This document shows, piece by piece, positions 1-5,260 of a stretch of DNA of 8,963 bases. Below the pieces are notes generated by a model, which had not been told where the DNA came from, did no database searches, and saw only the letters and a program-made list of their open reading frames with translations. Location of the stretch: positions 1-8,963 of the forward strand of contig JAUWOB010000029.1 of the NCBI GenBank assembly GCA_030612345.1. The letters run 5' to 3'. Both the position numbers and the translations under genes were made by a program. The DNA is from Dehalococcoidia bacterium. GTDB lineage: Bacteria; Chloroflexota; Dehalococcoidia; GIF9; AB-539-J10. Positions within the stretch are counted from its first letter, which is position 1. Every line of letters starts with the position of its first letter.

Positions 1-216
1 CACAAGACCCGTAAGCAAAACGCCCGTCTCACCTGGCGCGATTCTTGCATCCCTCCTCCGCCCTGCTATCGCTGGCAAGGAAGATATCTTCCCTATCAGT
101 TGAAAAGCCTGAAGCACCATTGTCGTCCCGAGAGAGCGCCAGCCTAACCACTGCGCAGAGCTTGCTGCCGCTGTCCAGAGGCGGTCTGTTCAACCTCCAG
201 GACCGAGAGCGCTCGG

Positions 217-244
217 GTCAATCGGGCCTGATCAGCCGCTTGAC
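217..244. promoter_or_regulatory. Imperfect dyad overlapping the -35 box, possible operator
   Basis: GTCAA (217-221) and CGG (223-225) are mirrored by CCG (236-238) and TTGAC (240-244) around the perfect palindrome CTGATCAG (228-235). The only breaks are a 2-base bulge (GC, 226-227) and one mismatch. The right arm contains most of the -35 hexamer of the lipoprotein promoter, so a bound protein could block RNA polymerase. No regulator gene lies next to it in the window. Operator function is inferred from symmetry and position only. Confidence 0.4.
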
Positions 245-268
245 TGCTTATTGGCCAGCCATCATAAT
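240..268 (+). promoter_or_regulatory. Sigma70-type promoter of the lipoprotein gene
   Basis: TTGACT (240-245) and CATAAT (263-268) each match five of six consensus bases and are separated by exactly 17 bases. Transcription would begin near 275, giving a leader of about 55 bases before the ATG at 330. Confidence 0.6.
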
Positions 269-329
269 GGGTTCCGCAGGCTACCTGGTACCGGTTTCAC
301 CAATCTGTCTATACAAGTAGGAGAGACAC

Positions 330-1370
330 ATGAAGAGGATCTTGATTGCCATTGCCACGATCGGTGTGATAACCGGCTGCGGGGGTAGTGACAGCTACAT
401 TGAAACCCTGCCCAATGAAGAACCTGGCATAAATCCCTATGCAACGATTGTGGAGGATTTCGACCTTCTGATGCCCTCTGGCAACAGAGTCTATGGAATG
501 ATACGGCGGCCTGACCCGGCAGTCTATCCCAAGCTATCCTTTGCCGCTGTGGTCATGATCCCGGGCGGCCTTGGACCTGGCAGGTTAGATGCGCTGGGTA
601 CCGAAGCGAGGATCCTTGCTGAATCGGGAATGGTTGTAGTTTGTTTCAATGCCGAAGGTAGAGTCAGTAATCATCCTGATGATATTGCGTCAGAGGGGAC
701 CGAGGACTTCAATGGCTTCCGTCATCAAGATGGCCTGGCCAGGCTTCTGCAATATGTCATCAGCCTGGACTACGTCATACCGGACAATGTCGGCATTAGG
801 ACTCTTTCTTATGGTATCACCATGGCAGCGGGCTGTGCAGGCCGCCATCCGGAAATACCCGTCAAGTATATTGTAGATGGTGAAGGGCCATCTAACAGCT
901 TCGTTACCGCTCATGAACCGTGGGCGCTCTACAGCCCCCCTTCTCACCCGCACCATAACAGATATGAACAGGTGTACGAAAGGTTTGGGCGCTACAGCAT
1001 CTATCGTGACCCTTCTCCAGAAAATCAGGCCTTTTGGTCAGAACGAGAGGCGGACGAGTTCATCGGCAGATTCCGGGGCAGGTATTTGAGATTACAGGCG
1101 GAGTGGGATCATGCGCAACCTCCGAGTATGCCAGCTGAGATACCTATGTTTCATCAACCTCCCGCGTGGTGGCAGTGCAAGCATGCCACGGACATGGTCA
1201 ATGCTGCCGTCGCTGGGGGAGTACCCTGGGCGCGCGTAAATCTCCCCGAACAGGGTAATCCAATAAATGCGACCTATGATGCCCGCAATCAGCCGGTGTA
1301 CTTGCCAGGGGAACTGGCCGACAAGCCCTGGTCCGTCCTTGCTGTTCTGGAGATGGCTAGAACTGAGTAG
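330..1370 (+). CDS. Secreted lipoprotein with alpha/beta-hydrolase-like fold
   Basis: A 346-aa protein starting with a short basic end and a hydrophobic stretch that closes in a lipobox (I-T-G-C, Cys17). This predicts Sec export, signal peptidase II cleavage and lipid anchoring outside the cytoplasmic membrane. The body resembles an alpha/beta hydrolase of the dienelactone hydrolase / prolyl-oligopeptidase type. There is an oxyanion-loop-like IPGGLGPG at 77-84, then RTLSYG at 157-162 with Ser160 as probable nucleophile, and EWDHAQPP at 258-265, where Asp260 is a possible acid residue. The elbow has Thr at the place of the first Gly of GxSxG, and I cannot assign the catalytic His, so activity is uncertain. 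The C-terminal third is rich in Pro and Trp. The ATG is supported by AGGAG at 319-323, six bases upstream. It has its own promoter and appears monocistronic. The substrate is unknown. Confidence 0.72.
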   Translation: MKRILIAIATIGVITGCGGSDSYIETLPNEEPGINPYATIVEDFDLLMPSGNRVYGMIRRPDPAVYPKLSFAAVVMIPGGLGPGRLDALGTEARILAESGMVVVCFNAEGRVSNHPDDIASEGTEDFNGFRHQDGLARLLQYVISLDYVIPDNVGIRTLSYGITMAAGCAGRHPEIPVKYIVDGEGPSNSFVTAHEPWALYSPPSHPHHNRYEQVYERFGRYSIYRDPSPENQAFWSEREADEFIGRFRGRYLRLQAEWDHAQPPSMPAEIPMFHQPPAWWQCKHATDMVNAAVAGGVPWARVNLPEQGNPINATYDARNQPVYLPGELADKPWSVLAVLEMARTE

Positions 1371-1492
1371 CATGGGTATGGCTCCGTTTCATGCCGACTA
1401 ATGGAGTGTTCTCATCGCACACTTGCTTTCAATGCTGTCCGGTAGTCGTCCACAATGTCACGCCAGCTTCAAGAAGTGGGCCTCCTTCCAGA

Positions 1493-1522
1493 TTGGCACT
1501 GCAACAGCTCCATGATTATAAT
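1493..1522 (+). promoter_or_regulatory. Strong sigma70-type promoter for the small membrane ORF
   Basis: TTGGCA (1493-1498) and a perfect TATAAT (1517-1522) are separated by 18 bases. Transcription would start near 1529, about 36 bases before the ATG at 1565. This is among the best promoter matches in the window and argues that the short ORF downstream is, or was, a real gene. Confidence 0.6.
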
Positions 1523-1564
1523 GTGAACTCGCACCGAGAATAAGTCGTAAAAGGGAGGCTAGAG

Positions 1565-1714
1565 ATGGCATTAGTCATTGTGCTCATTATTTCCCACATT
1601 CTGTTTATCGCTGGCTGCTATCTTTTCGCGTCGGGGATTACCGTGGTTGTTAAAGGCTCGGCACACGGCGAAAGAAATCCTCGCAAGTCCGCTCTTTTGG
1701 GGCCTAATTCATGA
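1565..1714 (+). CDS. Small single-pass membrane protein (first part of a split ORF)
   Basis: A 49-aa ORF. Residues 2-29 are almost entirely hydrophobic (ALVIVLIISHILFIAG onward) and predict one transmembrane helix, followed by a polar, basic tail (GSAHGERNPRK). AGGGAGG at 1552-1558 lies six bases before the ATG, and a strong promoter lies just upstream, so expression looks likely. I do not recognise a family. The stop codon overlaps an ATG (ATGA, 1711-1714) that opens a second hydrophobic ORF in the -1 frame. The two together would make a two-helix protein of about 72 aa. This could be a coupled pair of mini-proteins or one gene broken by a single-base indel. Another frame over this stretch (1578-1805) lacks the ribosome binding site and is less convincing. 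Confidence 0.5.
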   Translation: MALVIVLIISHILFIAGCYLFASGITVVVKGSAHGERNPRKSALLGPNS

Positions 1715-1782
1715 TCCTGGGTGCACTATGCATGATTTTCTCACCGTGGGTGTTACCGGCCTTGAGACAGGCACTATCCTGA
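1711..1782 (+). CDS. Very short hydrophobic ORF, overlapping continuation of the small membrane gene
   Basis: A 23-aa reading frame (MILGALCMIF...WVLPALRQALS) whose ATG overlaps the stop of the preceding ORF as ATGA, the usual arrangement for translational coupling. Nearly all of it is a single hydrophobic segment capped by Arg. Read in the -1 frame from the upstream ORF it would supply the second transmembrane helix of a helical hairpin. I see no canonical slippery heptamer, so programmed frameshifting is not supported. A mutation, a sequencing indel or a coupled restart are all possible. Confidence 0.3.
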   Translation: MILGALCMIFSPWVLPALRQALS

Positions 1783-1866
1783 CGAGGGATGCACTTGAAG
1801 GATAAAGATCTAAGCTCTTCTTCGGCTAAGACCAATCGGGAAATGTCGGATATGCGATTCAGATCA

Positions 1867-1887
1867 ATTGTACTCCAGGTACACAAT
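1867..1887. repeat. Short inverted repeat upstream of the dehydrogenase gene
   Basis: TGTAC (1869-1873) and GTACA (1879-1883) flank a 5-base centre. Allowing a two-base insertion, the symmetry extends outward to AATTG and CAAT. It lies about 60 bases before the dehydrogenase start, where an operator could sit, but I find no convincing -35/-10 pair to tie it to. Confidence 0.25.
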
Positions 1888-1942
1888 GCCTGCTTAGCAT
1901 GATACTTGATGGGTCAATTAGGCTCTGAGATTGGAGTAACTC

Positions 1943-2695
1943 ATGAAAACTAATGGCAACACCGTCCTGATAACTGGAGGGGCTACGGGAATCGGCTTCG
2001 CTCTAGCTGAAGCCTTCATCGATGCGGATAATAGGGTATTGATTTGCGGAAGAAGGAGAGCGAAGCTGGAAGAGGCGCAGCAGAAGCTACCTCAGATACA
2101 GGTGCGACAATGCGACCTTTCTAAGCAGGCGGACCGTGAATCCCTTTTCAATTGGGTGAAAGACCGATATCAAGACCTCAACATCTTAGTGAATAACGCC
2201 GGAATTCAAAGGGCTATCGGCTTCAAGAAAGGGGCAGTTGATTTGCTCCGGGGCGAAGATGAAGTCCAGGTCAACTTCATTGCCCCGATCCATCTATCGG
2301 CCTGTTTTGCCCCGTTGCTGATGGCAAAGAAAGAGGCAGCCATTATCAACGTTTCCTCGGGGTTGGCTTTTGTTCCGATAGCGGCCATGCCTGTCTACTG
2401 CGCTACGAAGGCGGGAATCCACATATTCACCGTGTCTTTAAGGCATCAGCTAAAAGGAACCCCTGTGAAGGTATTCGAAATAGTGCCTCCTGCAGTTGAC
2501 ACGGAACTGGGAAGAGGCTCAAGTCGGGATGCGGAACAAACACACGGGGGCATACCGGCATCAGAAGTCGCGTTGGAAACCATGCGAGCTCTCAAGAATG
2601 ATGAATATGAGATAGTTGTCGGTAGGGCAAAGGGTCTTGTAGAAGGCTCAAGAAAGGACTTCGAAGGGAAATTCCAGGAACTCAATAGCTGGTAA
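1943..2695 (+). CDS. SDR-family NAD(P)-dependent oxidoreductase, DltE type
   Basis: A 250-aa classical short-chain dehydrogenase with the expected full length. It has the Rossmann TGGATGIG at 11-18, an Arg cluster after beta-strand 2 (CGRRR, 35-39) that suggests NADP(H), and NNAG at 84-87. It also has the structural Asn111, the catalytic Ser in NVSSG (136-140, probably Ser139) and YCATK with Tyr152 and Lys156. The stretches NNAGIQR, FVPIAAMPVYCATKA and VPPAVDTELGRG closely resemble the DltE group (COG3967). That group is named after a dehydrogenase found with teichoic-acid D-alanylation genes, but no dlt genes are present here and the substrate cannot be inferred. It is a soluble cytoplasmic enzyme. 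GGAG at 1933-1936 supports the ATG. It stands alone, with wide gaps on both sides. Confidence 0.88.
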   Translation: MKTNGNTVLITGGATGIGFALAEAFIDADNRVLICGRRRAKLEEAQQKLPQIQVRQCDLSKQADRESLFNWVKDRYQDLNILVNNAGIQRAIGFKKGAVDLLRGEDEVQVNFIAPIHLSACFAPLLMAKKEAAIINVSSGLAFVPIAAMPVYCATKAGIHIFTVSLRHQLKGTPVKVFEIVPPAVDTELGRGSSRDAEQTHGGIPASEVALETMRALKNDEYEIVVGRAKGLVEGSRKDFEGKFQELNSW

Positions 2696-2986
2696 TGCCT
2701 GCCAGAAACCGGATACTGCTGCACAAGGCAACCTGAGTACGCCGCAGCATCCCGAACACCCATGGATCCATTATGGGTAGCTAAGTCTCAGGAGCGTGTG
2801 TTGCAGCCCAGCATTTCCGACGATTGTGCAGCCTCGCGATATTGCGGAGAAGGTCATAGAATAGGATGTCAAGAGTGTTCGCCGTCTCCTCCTGCCGGGA
2901 AACGAAGCTCTCTAGATCCCGAGATGTGACTCAGCGCCGCTAACCTGGAACGTATTGCGCTGTCCCGCGATCCCAACAGAAGCTAC
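2696..2986. other. Intergenic region without a recognisable gene
   Basis: No ORF here has both a plausible start and a recognisable product. The only structure I see is an inverted repeat, ACCCAT (2758-2763) and ATGGGT (2773-2778) with a 9-base loop containing GGATCC. It has no T-run, so it is at best a weak terminator for the dehydrogenase gene. A short Cys-containing open frame around 2800-2925 has no ribosome binding site. Confidence 0.5.
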
Positions 2987-3015
2987 TTGACATGATCAGG
3001 ACTTTGTTCTATTAT
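2987..3015 (+). promoter_or_regulatory. Promoter of the PadR-permease-cupin operon
   Basis: A perfect TTGACA (2987-2992) is followed after 17 bases by TATTAT (3010-3015). Transcription would start near 3022, giving a leader of about 45 bases before the ATG at 3067. The -10 box lies inside an inverted repeat, which suggests repression. Confidence 0.7.
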
Positions 3016-3027
3016 ATGAGTAGAACA
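3005..3027. promoter_or_regulatory. Inverted-repeat operator over the -10 box, probable PadR autoregulation site
   Basis: TGTTCTA (3005-3011) and TAGAACA (3021-3027) are perfect 7-base mirror arms around a 9-base AT-rich centre. The dyad overlaps the -10 hexamer and the predicted start site, and the first downstream gene encodes a PadR regulator. PadR proteins commonly repress their own operon by binding such dyads as dimers. The symmetry is seen directly; assigning it to this PadR is inferred. Confidence 0.6.
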
Positions 3028-3066
3028 TATAGATGAGTGGACCTATTCGCCATCCAGAGGTACGTT

Positions 3067-3471
3067 ATGTGTAACCACCACACTGGAGACACGGGACATA
3101 GCTGTAGCTGCACACCATCCGGCAGGATGCTGGGTTTTATTCAACCCTGGCTGCTGCTACTTCTCTCGGAGGAATCAGCACATGGCTATGAGTTACTGGA
3201 CAAGCTAAACCAGAATGAAGATACCCAAGGCGTTGACCCGGGCTTTCTTTATCGTACCTTGCGCCAGTTTGAGGAAGACGGACTGCTCAGGTCGTCCTGG
3301 GACGTGGAAGGACGTGGTCCAGCACGCCGAGTCTACGAGATTACTCCTGACGGGATCGAATACCTGCACGCCTGGGCAGACCATATCCGTAGTACGCGGG
3401 AACGGCTAGGACGGTTGTTAGACACCCATGAGTCGCGCTTTAAGTCACAGACAACGAAAGAAAGGAGGTGA
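3067..3471 (+). CDS. PadR-family transcriptional regulator with Cys/His-rich N-terminal tail
   Basis: A 134-aa cytoplasmic DNA-binding regulator. The winged-helix PadR domain spans about 23-105. It has the family's HGYEL motif (39-43), the recognition-helix region FLYRTLRQFEEDGLL (60-74) and the wing GPARRVYEITPDG (84-96). A short C-terminal helix follows. The first 15 residues hold Cys2, His4, His5, His11, Cys13 and Cys15, unusual for the family and well suited to bind a metal ion. I choose the ATG at 3067 because AGAGG (3056-3060) precedes it at six bases; an in-frame GTG at 3037 lacks a good site and would bury the Cys/His tail. It heads an operon encoding a Cys/His mini-protein, half-permeases and a cupin, and probably represses it through the 3005-3027 dyad. 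The ligand is not known; a metal-type effector is inferred. Confidence 0.85.
   Translation: MCNHHTGDTGHSCSCTPSGRMLGFIQPWLLLLLSEESAHGYELLDKLNQNEDTQGVDPGFLYRTLRQFEEDGLLRSSWDVEGRGPARRVYEITPDGIEYLHAWADHIRSTRERLGRLLDTHESRFKSQTTKERR
3461..3469 (+). promoter_or_regulatory. Near-perfect ribosome binding site deciding the mini-protein start
   Basis: AAAGGAGGT complements the 16S rRNA 3' end almost fully and sits seven bases before the ATG at 3477. It also forms the last codons and stop of the PadR gene (AGG AGG TGA). An in-frame GTG at 3468 lies within the site itself and cannot be the start. The site predicts strong translation of the mini-protein. Confidence 0.75.
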
Positions 3472-3476
3472 GTACT

Positions 3477-3680
3477 ATGTGTGGACACGGTGAGCTTTAC
3501 GGGCATCACAGCCACAGTGGCTGTTGCTGTCAGCCCGGTGCATTTCACGGGCGTCCTTTCCAGCGGCACTTCTCCTCACGGGAAGAGCGGATTGCCAGGC
3601 TGGAAGAGTACCTGAAGGAGATCCAGGCTGAAGCGAAGGCAGCAGAAGAGCGCCTTGCCGAAATCAAGGCTGCCGGGTAG
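3477..3680 (+). CDS. 67-aa Cys/His-rich mini-protein with C-terminal coiled coil
   Basis: The N-terminal half is packed with possible metal ligands: Cys2, His4, His10, His11, His13, Cys16-Cys17-Cys18, His24 and His31. The C-terminal half (about 34-66) is a charged, heptad-like amphipathic helix (REERIARLEEYLKEIQAEA) that should form a coiled coil and oligomerise. There is no signal peptide or membrane segment, so it should be cytosolic. I know similar architectures, a ligand-rich head followed by an EERIxxLEEY-type helix, from small proteins next to PadR genes, but I cannot name a family with certainty. It starts five bases after the PadR stop on a very strong ribosome binding site. Metal binding, storage or delivery to the downstream permease is inferred from composition and context. 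Confidence 0.72.
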   Translation: MCGHGELYGHHSHSGCCCQPGAFHGRPFQRHFSSREERIARLEEYLKEIQAEAKAAEERLAEIKAAG

Positions 3681-3694
3681 GCGAAGTCCGAATA

Positions 3695-3730
3695 GGGAGG
3701 AGGGGCTGCCCATGTGCGGTCGCTCCTCCC
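3695..3730 (+). promoter_or_regulatory. mRNA hairpin between mini-protein and permease genes
   Basis: GGGAGGAG (3695-3702) pairs perfectly with CTCCTCCC (3723-3730) across a 20-base loop. The left arm is itself a consensus-like ribosome binding site and is followed at 3712 by ATGTGCGG, which resembles the mini-protein start (ATGTGTGG). There is no T-run, so it is not a classic terminator. It could lower expression of the permease genes relative to the mini-protein, protect the upstream transcript, or be a remnant of a duplicated gene start. Confidence 0.4.
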
Positions 3731-3769
3731 CCTCTCTGCTAGCCAGAGAGCACAGAAGGCAAGCCCGCC

Positions 3770-4252
3770 ATGAGTACAACTGCTATCATCATCAATCTAC
3801 TGGCTCTGGGATGCCTCGTCTTCGCTCTTGCCAGAGACAGGGGCAGGACAAAGCAGGCCATGGGAGTGGCCGTCAAGTCATTTGTCCGGATTCTGCCGGC
3901 CGTGTTTATCATCATCGTCATCATCGGTCTGCTGATGGCTTTCGCACCGCCAGAGGTGATCTCCCGACTCATCGGTGAGCAGGCTGGATTCGGCGGGTTG
4001 TTGGCCATTGCGGCGCTGGGCGCCGTCCTGCACATCCCCACACTTATCTCGTTTCCACTGGCCGCCTCTCTCCTACAAAGCGGAGCAGGCGTGGCCTCGG
4101 TCGCCGCCTTCATCACGACTCTGACCATGATCGGTGCGGTAACGCTGCCGCTTGAGATAAAGGAACTGGGCCGGAAGATGGCTTTTCTCCGTAACGGTCT
4201 AAGCTTCATCATTGCCGTGATTATAGCCCTGACAATGGGAGCCATTCTATGA
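3770..4252 (+). CDS. Half-size permease, first subunit (COG0701/ArsP_1-like)
   Basis: A 160-aa integral membrane protein with about five hydrophobic segments: 4-21, 41-58, 75-101, 108-126 and 142-160. Recognisable stretches are PPEVISRLIGE (60-70), HIPTLISFPLAASLL (88-102) and TLPLEIKELGRKMAFLRNG (125-143), typical of short permeases related to the predicted-permease family (PF03773, COG0701). Full-length members are about 300 aa; here the protein is half that and is followed immediately by a second, similar half. The two probably assemble as one transporter. AGAAGG (3754-3759) is a modest ribosome binding site ten bases from the ATG. The stop overlaps the next start (ATGA, 4249-4252), implying coupled translation and fixed stoichiometry. 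The substrate is unknown; relatives include arsenic-related permeases. Confidence 0.75.
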   Translation: MSTTAIIINLLALGCLVFALARDRGRTKQAMGVAVKSFVRILPAVFIIIVIIGLLMAFAPPEVISRLIGEQAGFGGLLAIAALGAVLHIPTLISFPLAASLLQSGAGVASVAAFITTLTMIGAVTLPLEIKELGRKMAFLRNGLSFIIAVIIALTMGAIL

Positions 4253-4827
4253 AACAGGACGCTACTAGCACGCCTCCTAGAAAGAAGGCACGAAAGGAGA
4301 TGGCCAGGGGATATATCCTACTTGCCGCTACACTGGTCGCCGCCGCTGTTATTCTGCGGATATTCCCGGACAAGGTTACTGCTGCTACTGCCACCACGCG
4401 GAGCTATTTCCTTGAGATGGTAACGATACTGCCGGCGGTGATGATTATCATGGGGCTCTTCAGCGTGTTTGTCTCAAGGGAGCTGGTAGTCAAGTATATG
4501 GGCAAGGCGTCCGGGATCAGGGGTATCGCCGTTGCCATGTTGTTCGGTGCACTGCCCACCGGCCCGCTCTACTTGGCGTTTCCGCTGGCTGCGGCCCTGA
4601 GAAGCAAAGGCGCCAGCATTTCCAACATAGTCGTCTTCCTCTCCGCCTGGGCCTGCATCAAGATCCCGCAGGAGCTCATCGAGCTTCAATTCCTGGGTGT
4701 CAAATTCATGGCGGCGAGGCTCATATTGACCATAATCTTCGTGGCCATTATGGGTGTCTTTATAGAAAAGATCATTGAGTGGACCGACAACAGGGGCATA
4801 GGTGTTTCACAGAAGGTAGCAAGATGA
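4249..4827 (+). CDS. Half-size permease, second subunit (COG0701/ArsP_1-like)
   Basis: A 192-aa membrane protein with a positively charged cytosolic start (RKKARKEMAR, 11-20) and about five hydrophobic segments: 21-37, 56-75, 92-116, 125-138 and 155-173. FGALPTGPLYLAFPLAAAL (99-117) followed by SKGASISNIVVFLSAW (119-134) resembles the permease-superfamily core. It also matches the corresponding part of the preceding subunit (FPLAASLL then GAGVASVAAF), so the two are diverged copies. An internal GGGAG (4237-4241) within the upstream gene serves as its ribosome binding site. The stop overlaps the cupin start (ATGA, 4824-4827). It probably forms a heteromer with the first subunit. A relationship to other gate-type paired membrane proteins (SpmA/SpmB-like) is an alternative I consider less likely. 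Confidence 0.73.
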   Translation: MKQDATSTPPRKKARKEMARGYILLAATLVAAAVILRIFPDKVTAATATTRSYFLEMVTILPAVMIIMGLFSVFVSRELVVKYMGKASGIRGIAVAMLFGALPTGPLYLAFPLAAALRSKGASISNIVVFLSAWACIKIPQELIELQFLGVKFMAARLILTIIFVAIMGVFIEKIIEWTDNRGIGVSQKVAR

Positions 4828-5129
4828 GAGTGTTTGATCTTGGCGAGATGAAGGCATTTCCGTACGAGTGTAGAGAGAAGAACGTCTTCTACCAGGTCAA
4901 GGAGTTCAAGACCAGGATTGTGGAGCTGCCACCGGGCGGGGAGATGCCCGCCTGCCAGATGGCGTCTCATGTCATCTTCTATGTCCTGGATGGCGAGGTA
5001 AGCGTAACAGCAAACTCCGCAACGGCGGAGCTTAAGGAGAAACAGTGCCTCATCACCGGGCCGGCGACCCTGTCGATGCGAACCGAAAAGGGCGTCAGGC
5101 TGATGGGAATACAGATAGTCAAGACCTAG
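4824..5129 (+). CDS. Small cupin-domain protein with Cys/Met/His in the metal-ligand positions
   Basis: A 101-aa single-domain cupin, presumably cytosolic. Motif 1 is visible as PPGGEMPACQMASHVIFYVL followed by DGEVSV (36-61). The usual PG...HxH...E...G has become PG...Cys44-x-Met46...His49...G. Motif 2 lies around 74-90, with Cys75, a Gly-Pro turn (79-80) and Met85 near the position of the usual His. Loss of the HxH pair with gain of thiol and thioether residues suggests a soft-metal site or no metal at all, rather than a classical Fe/Mn/Zn cupin enzyme. AGAAGG (4811-4816) supports this ATG over an upstream in-frame one at 4779, and the ATGA overlap couples it to the permease. It is the last gene of the operon. 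Its role as binder or sensor of the transported species is inferred. Confidence 0.75.
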   Translation: MRVFDLGEMKAFPYECREKNVFYQVKEFKTRIVELPPGGEMPACQMASHVIFYVLDGEVSVTANSATAELKEKQCLITGPATLSMRTEKGVRLMGIQIVKT

Positions 5130-5195
5130 ACCTAGTTTCCCTAATTCGCTGCACAACAACTCACGACGTTCAGTTTACATTTCTCCAGAAGATAG

Positions 5196-5257
5196 CCGGA
5201 AGTGTGTCTTTCGCAGTGCTGCTGGAGAAGTCCTGCACTGCGGAGAAAGACCTCCGG
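5196..5257. repeat. Long imperfect hairpin between the cupin and CHR transporter genes
   Basis: A 14-base arm (5206-5219, GTCTTTCGCAGTGC) pairs fully with 5235-5251 apart from a 3-base bulge (GAG) in the right arm. The loop is 15 bases. An outer stem, CCGGA (5196-5200) with TCCGG (5253-5257), continues the structure across an internal loop. There is no T-run, so it does not look like a simple intrinsic terminator. It could stabilise the 3' end of the operon transcript, act in the leader of the transporter mRNA, or be a degenerate miniature repeat element. Confidence 0.55.
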
Positions 5258-5260
5258 GGC

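Noticed and set aside
79..92. Perfect 14-base palindrome GGAAGATATCTTCC
   Set aside because: About one such palindrome is expected by chance in a window this size, and it is not placed next to a promoter.
45..320. 91-aa open frame at the window start
   Set aside because: No ribosome binding site and no recognisable domain, and it runs through the promoter and leader of the lipoprotein gene.
1578..1805. 75-aa open frame overlapping the small membrane ORF
   Set aside because: The frame at 1565 has the ribosome binding site at correct spacing and a clearer membrane helix; this one starts inside it without its own site.
3712..3978. 88-aa open frame starting MCGRS before and across the first permease gene
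   Set aside because: It overlaps a well-supported membrane protein in another frame and has no family features after its first residues; treated as a possible vestige in the hairpin finding.
3739..4245. 168-aa minus-strand frame opposite the first permease
   Set aside because: An antisense shadow of a GC-rich membrane gene; low-complexity translation and no family match.
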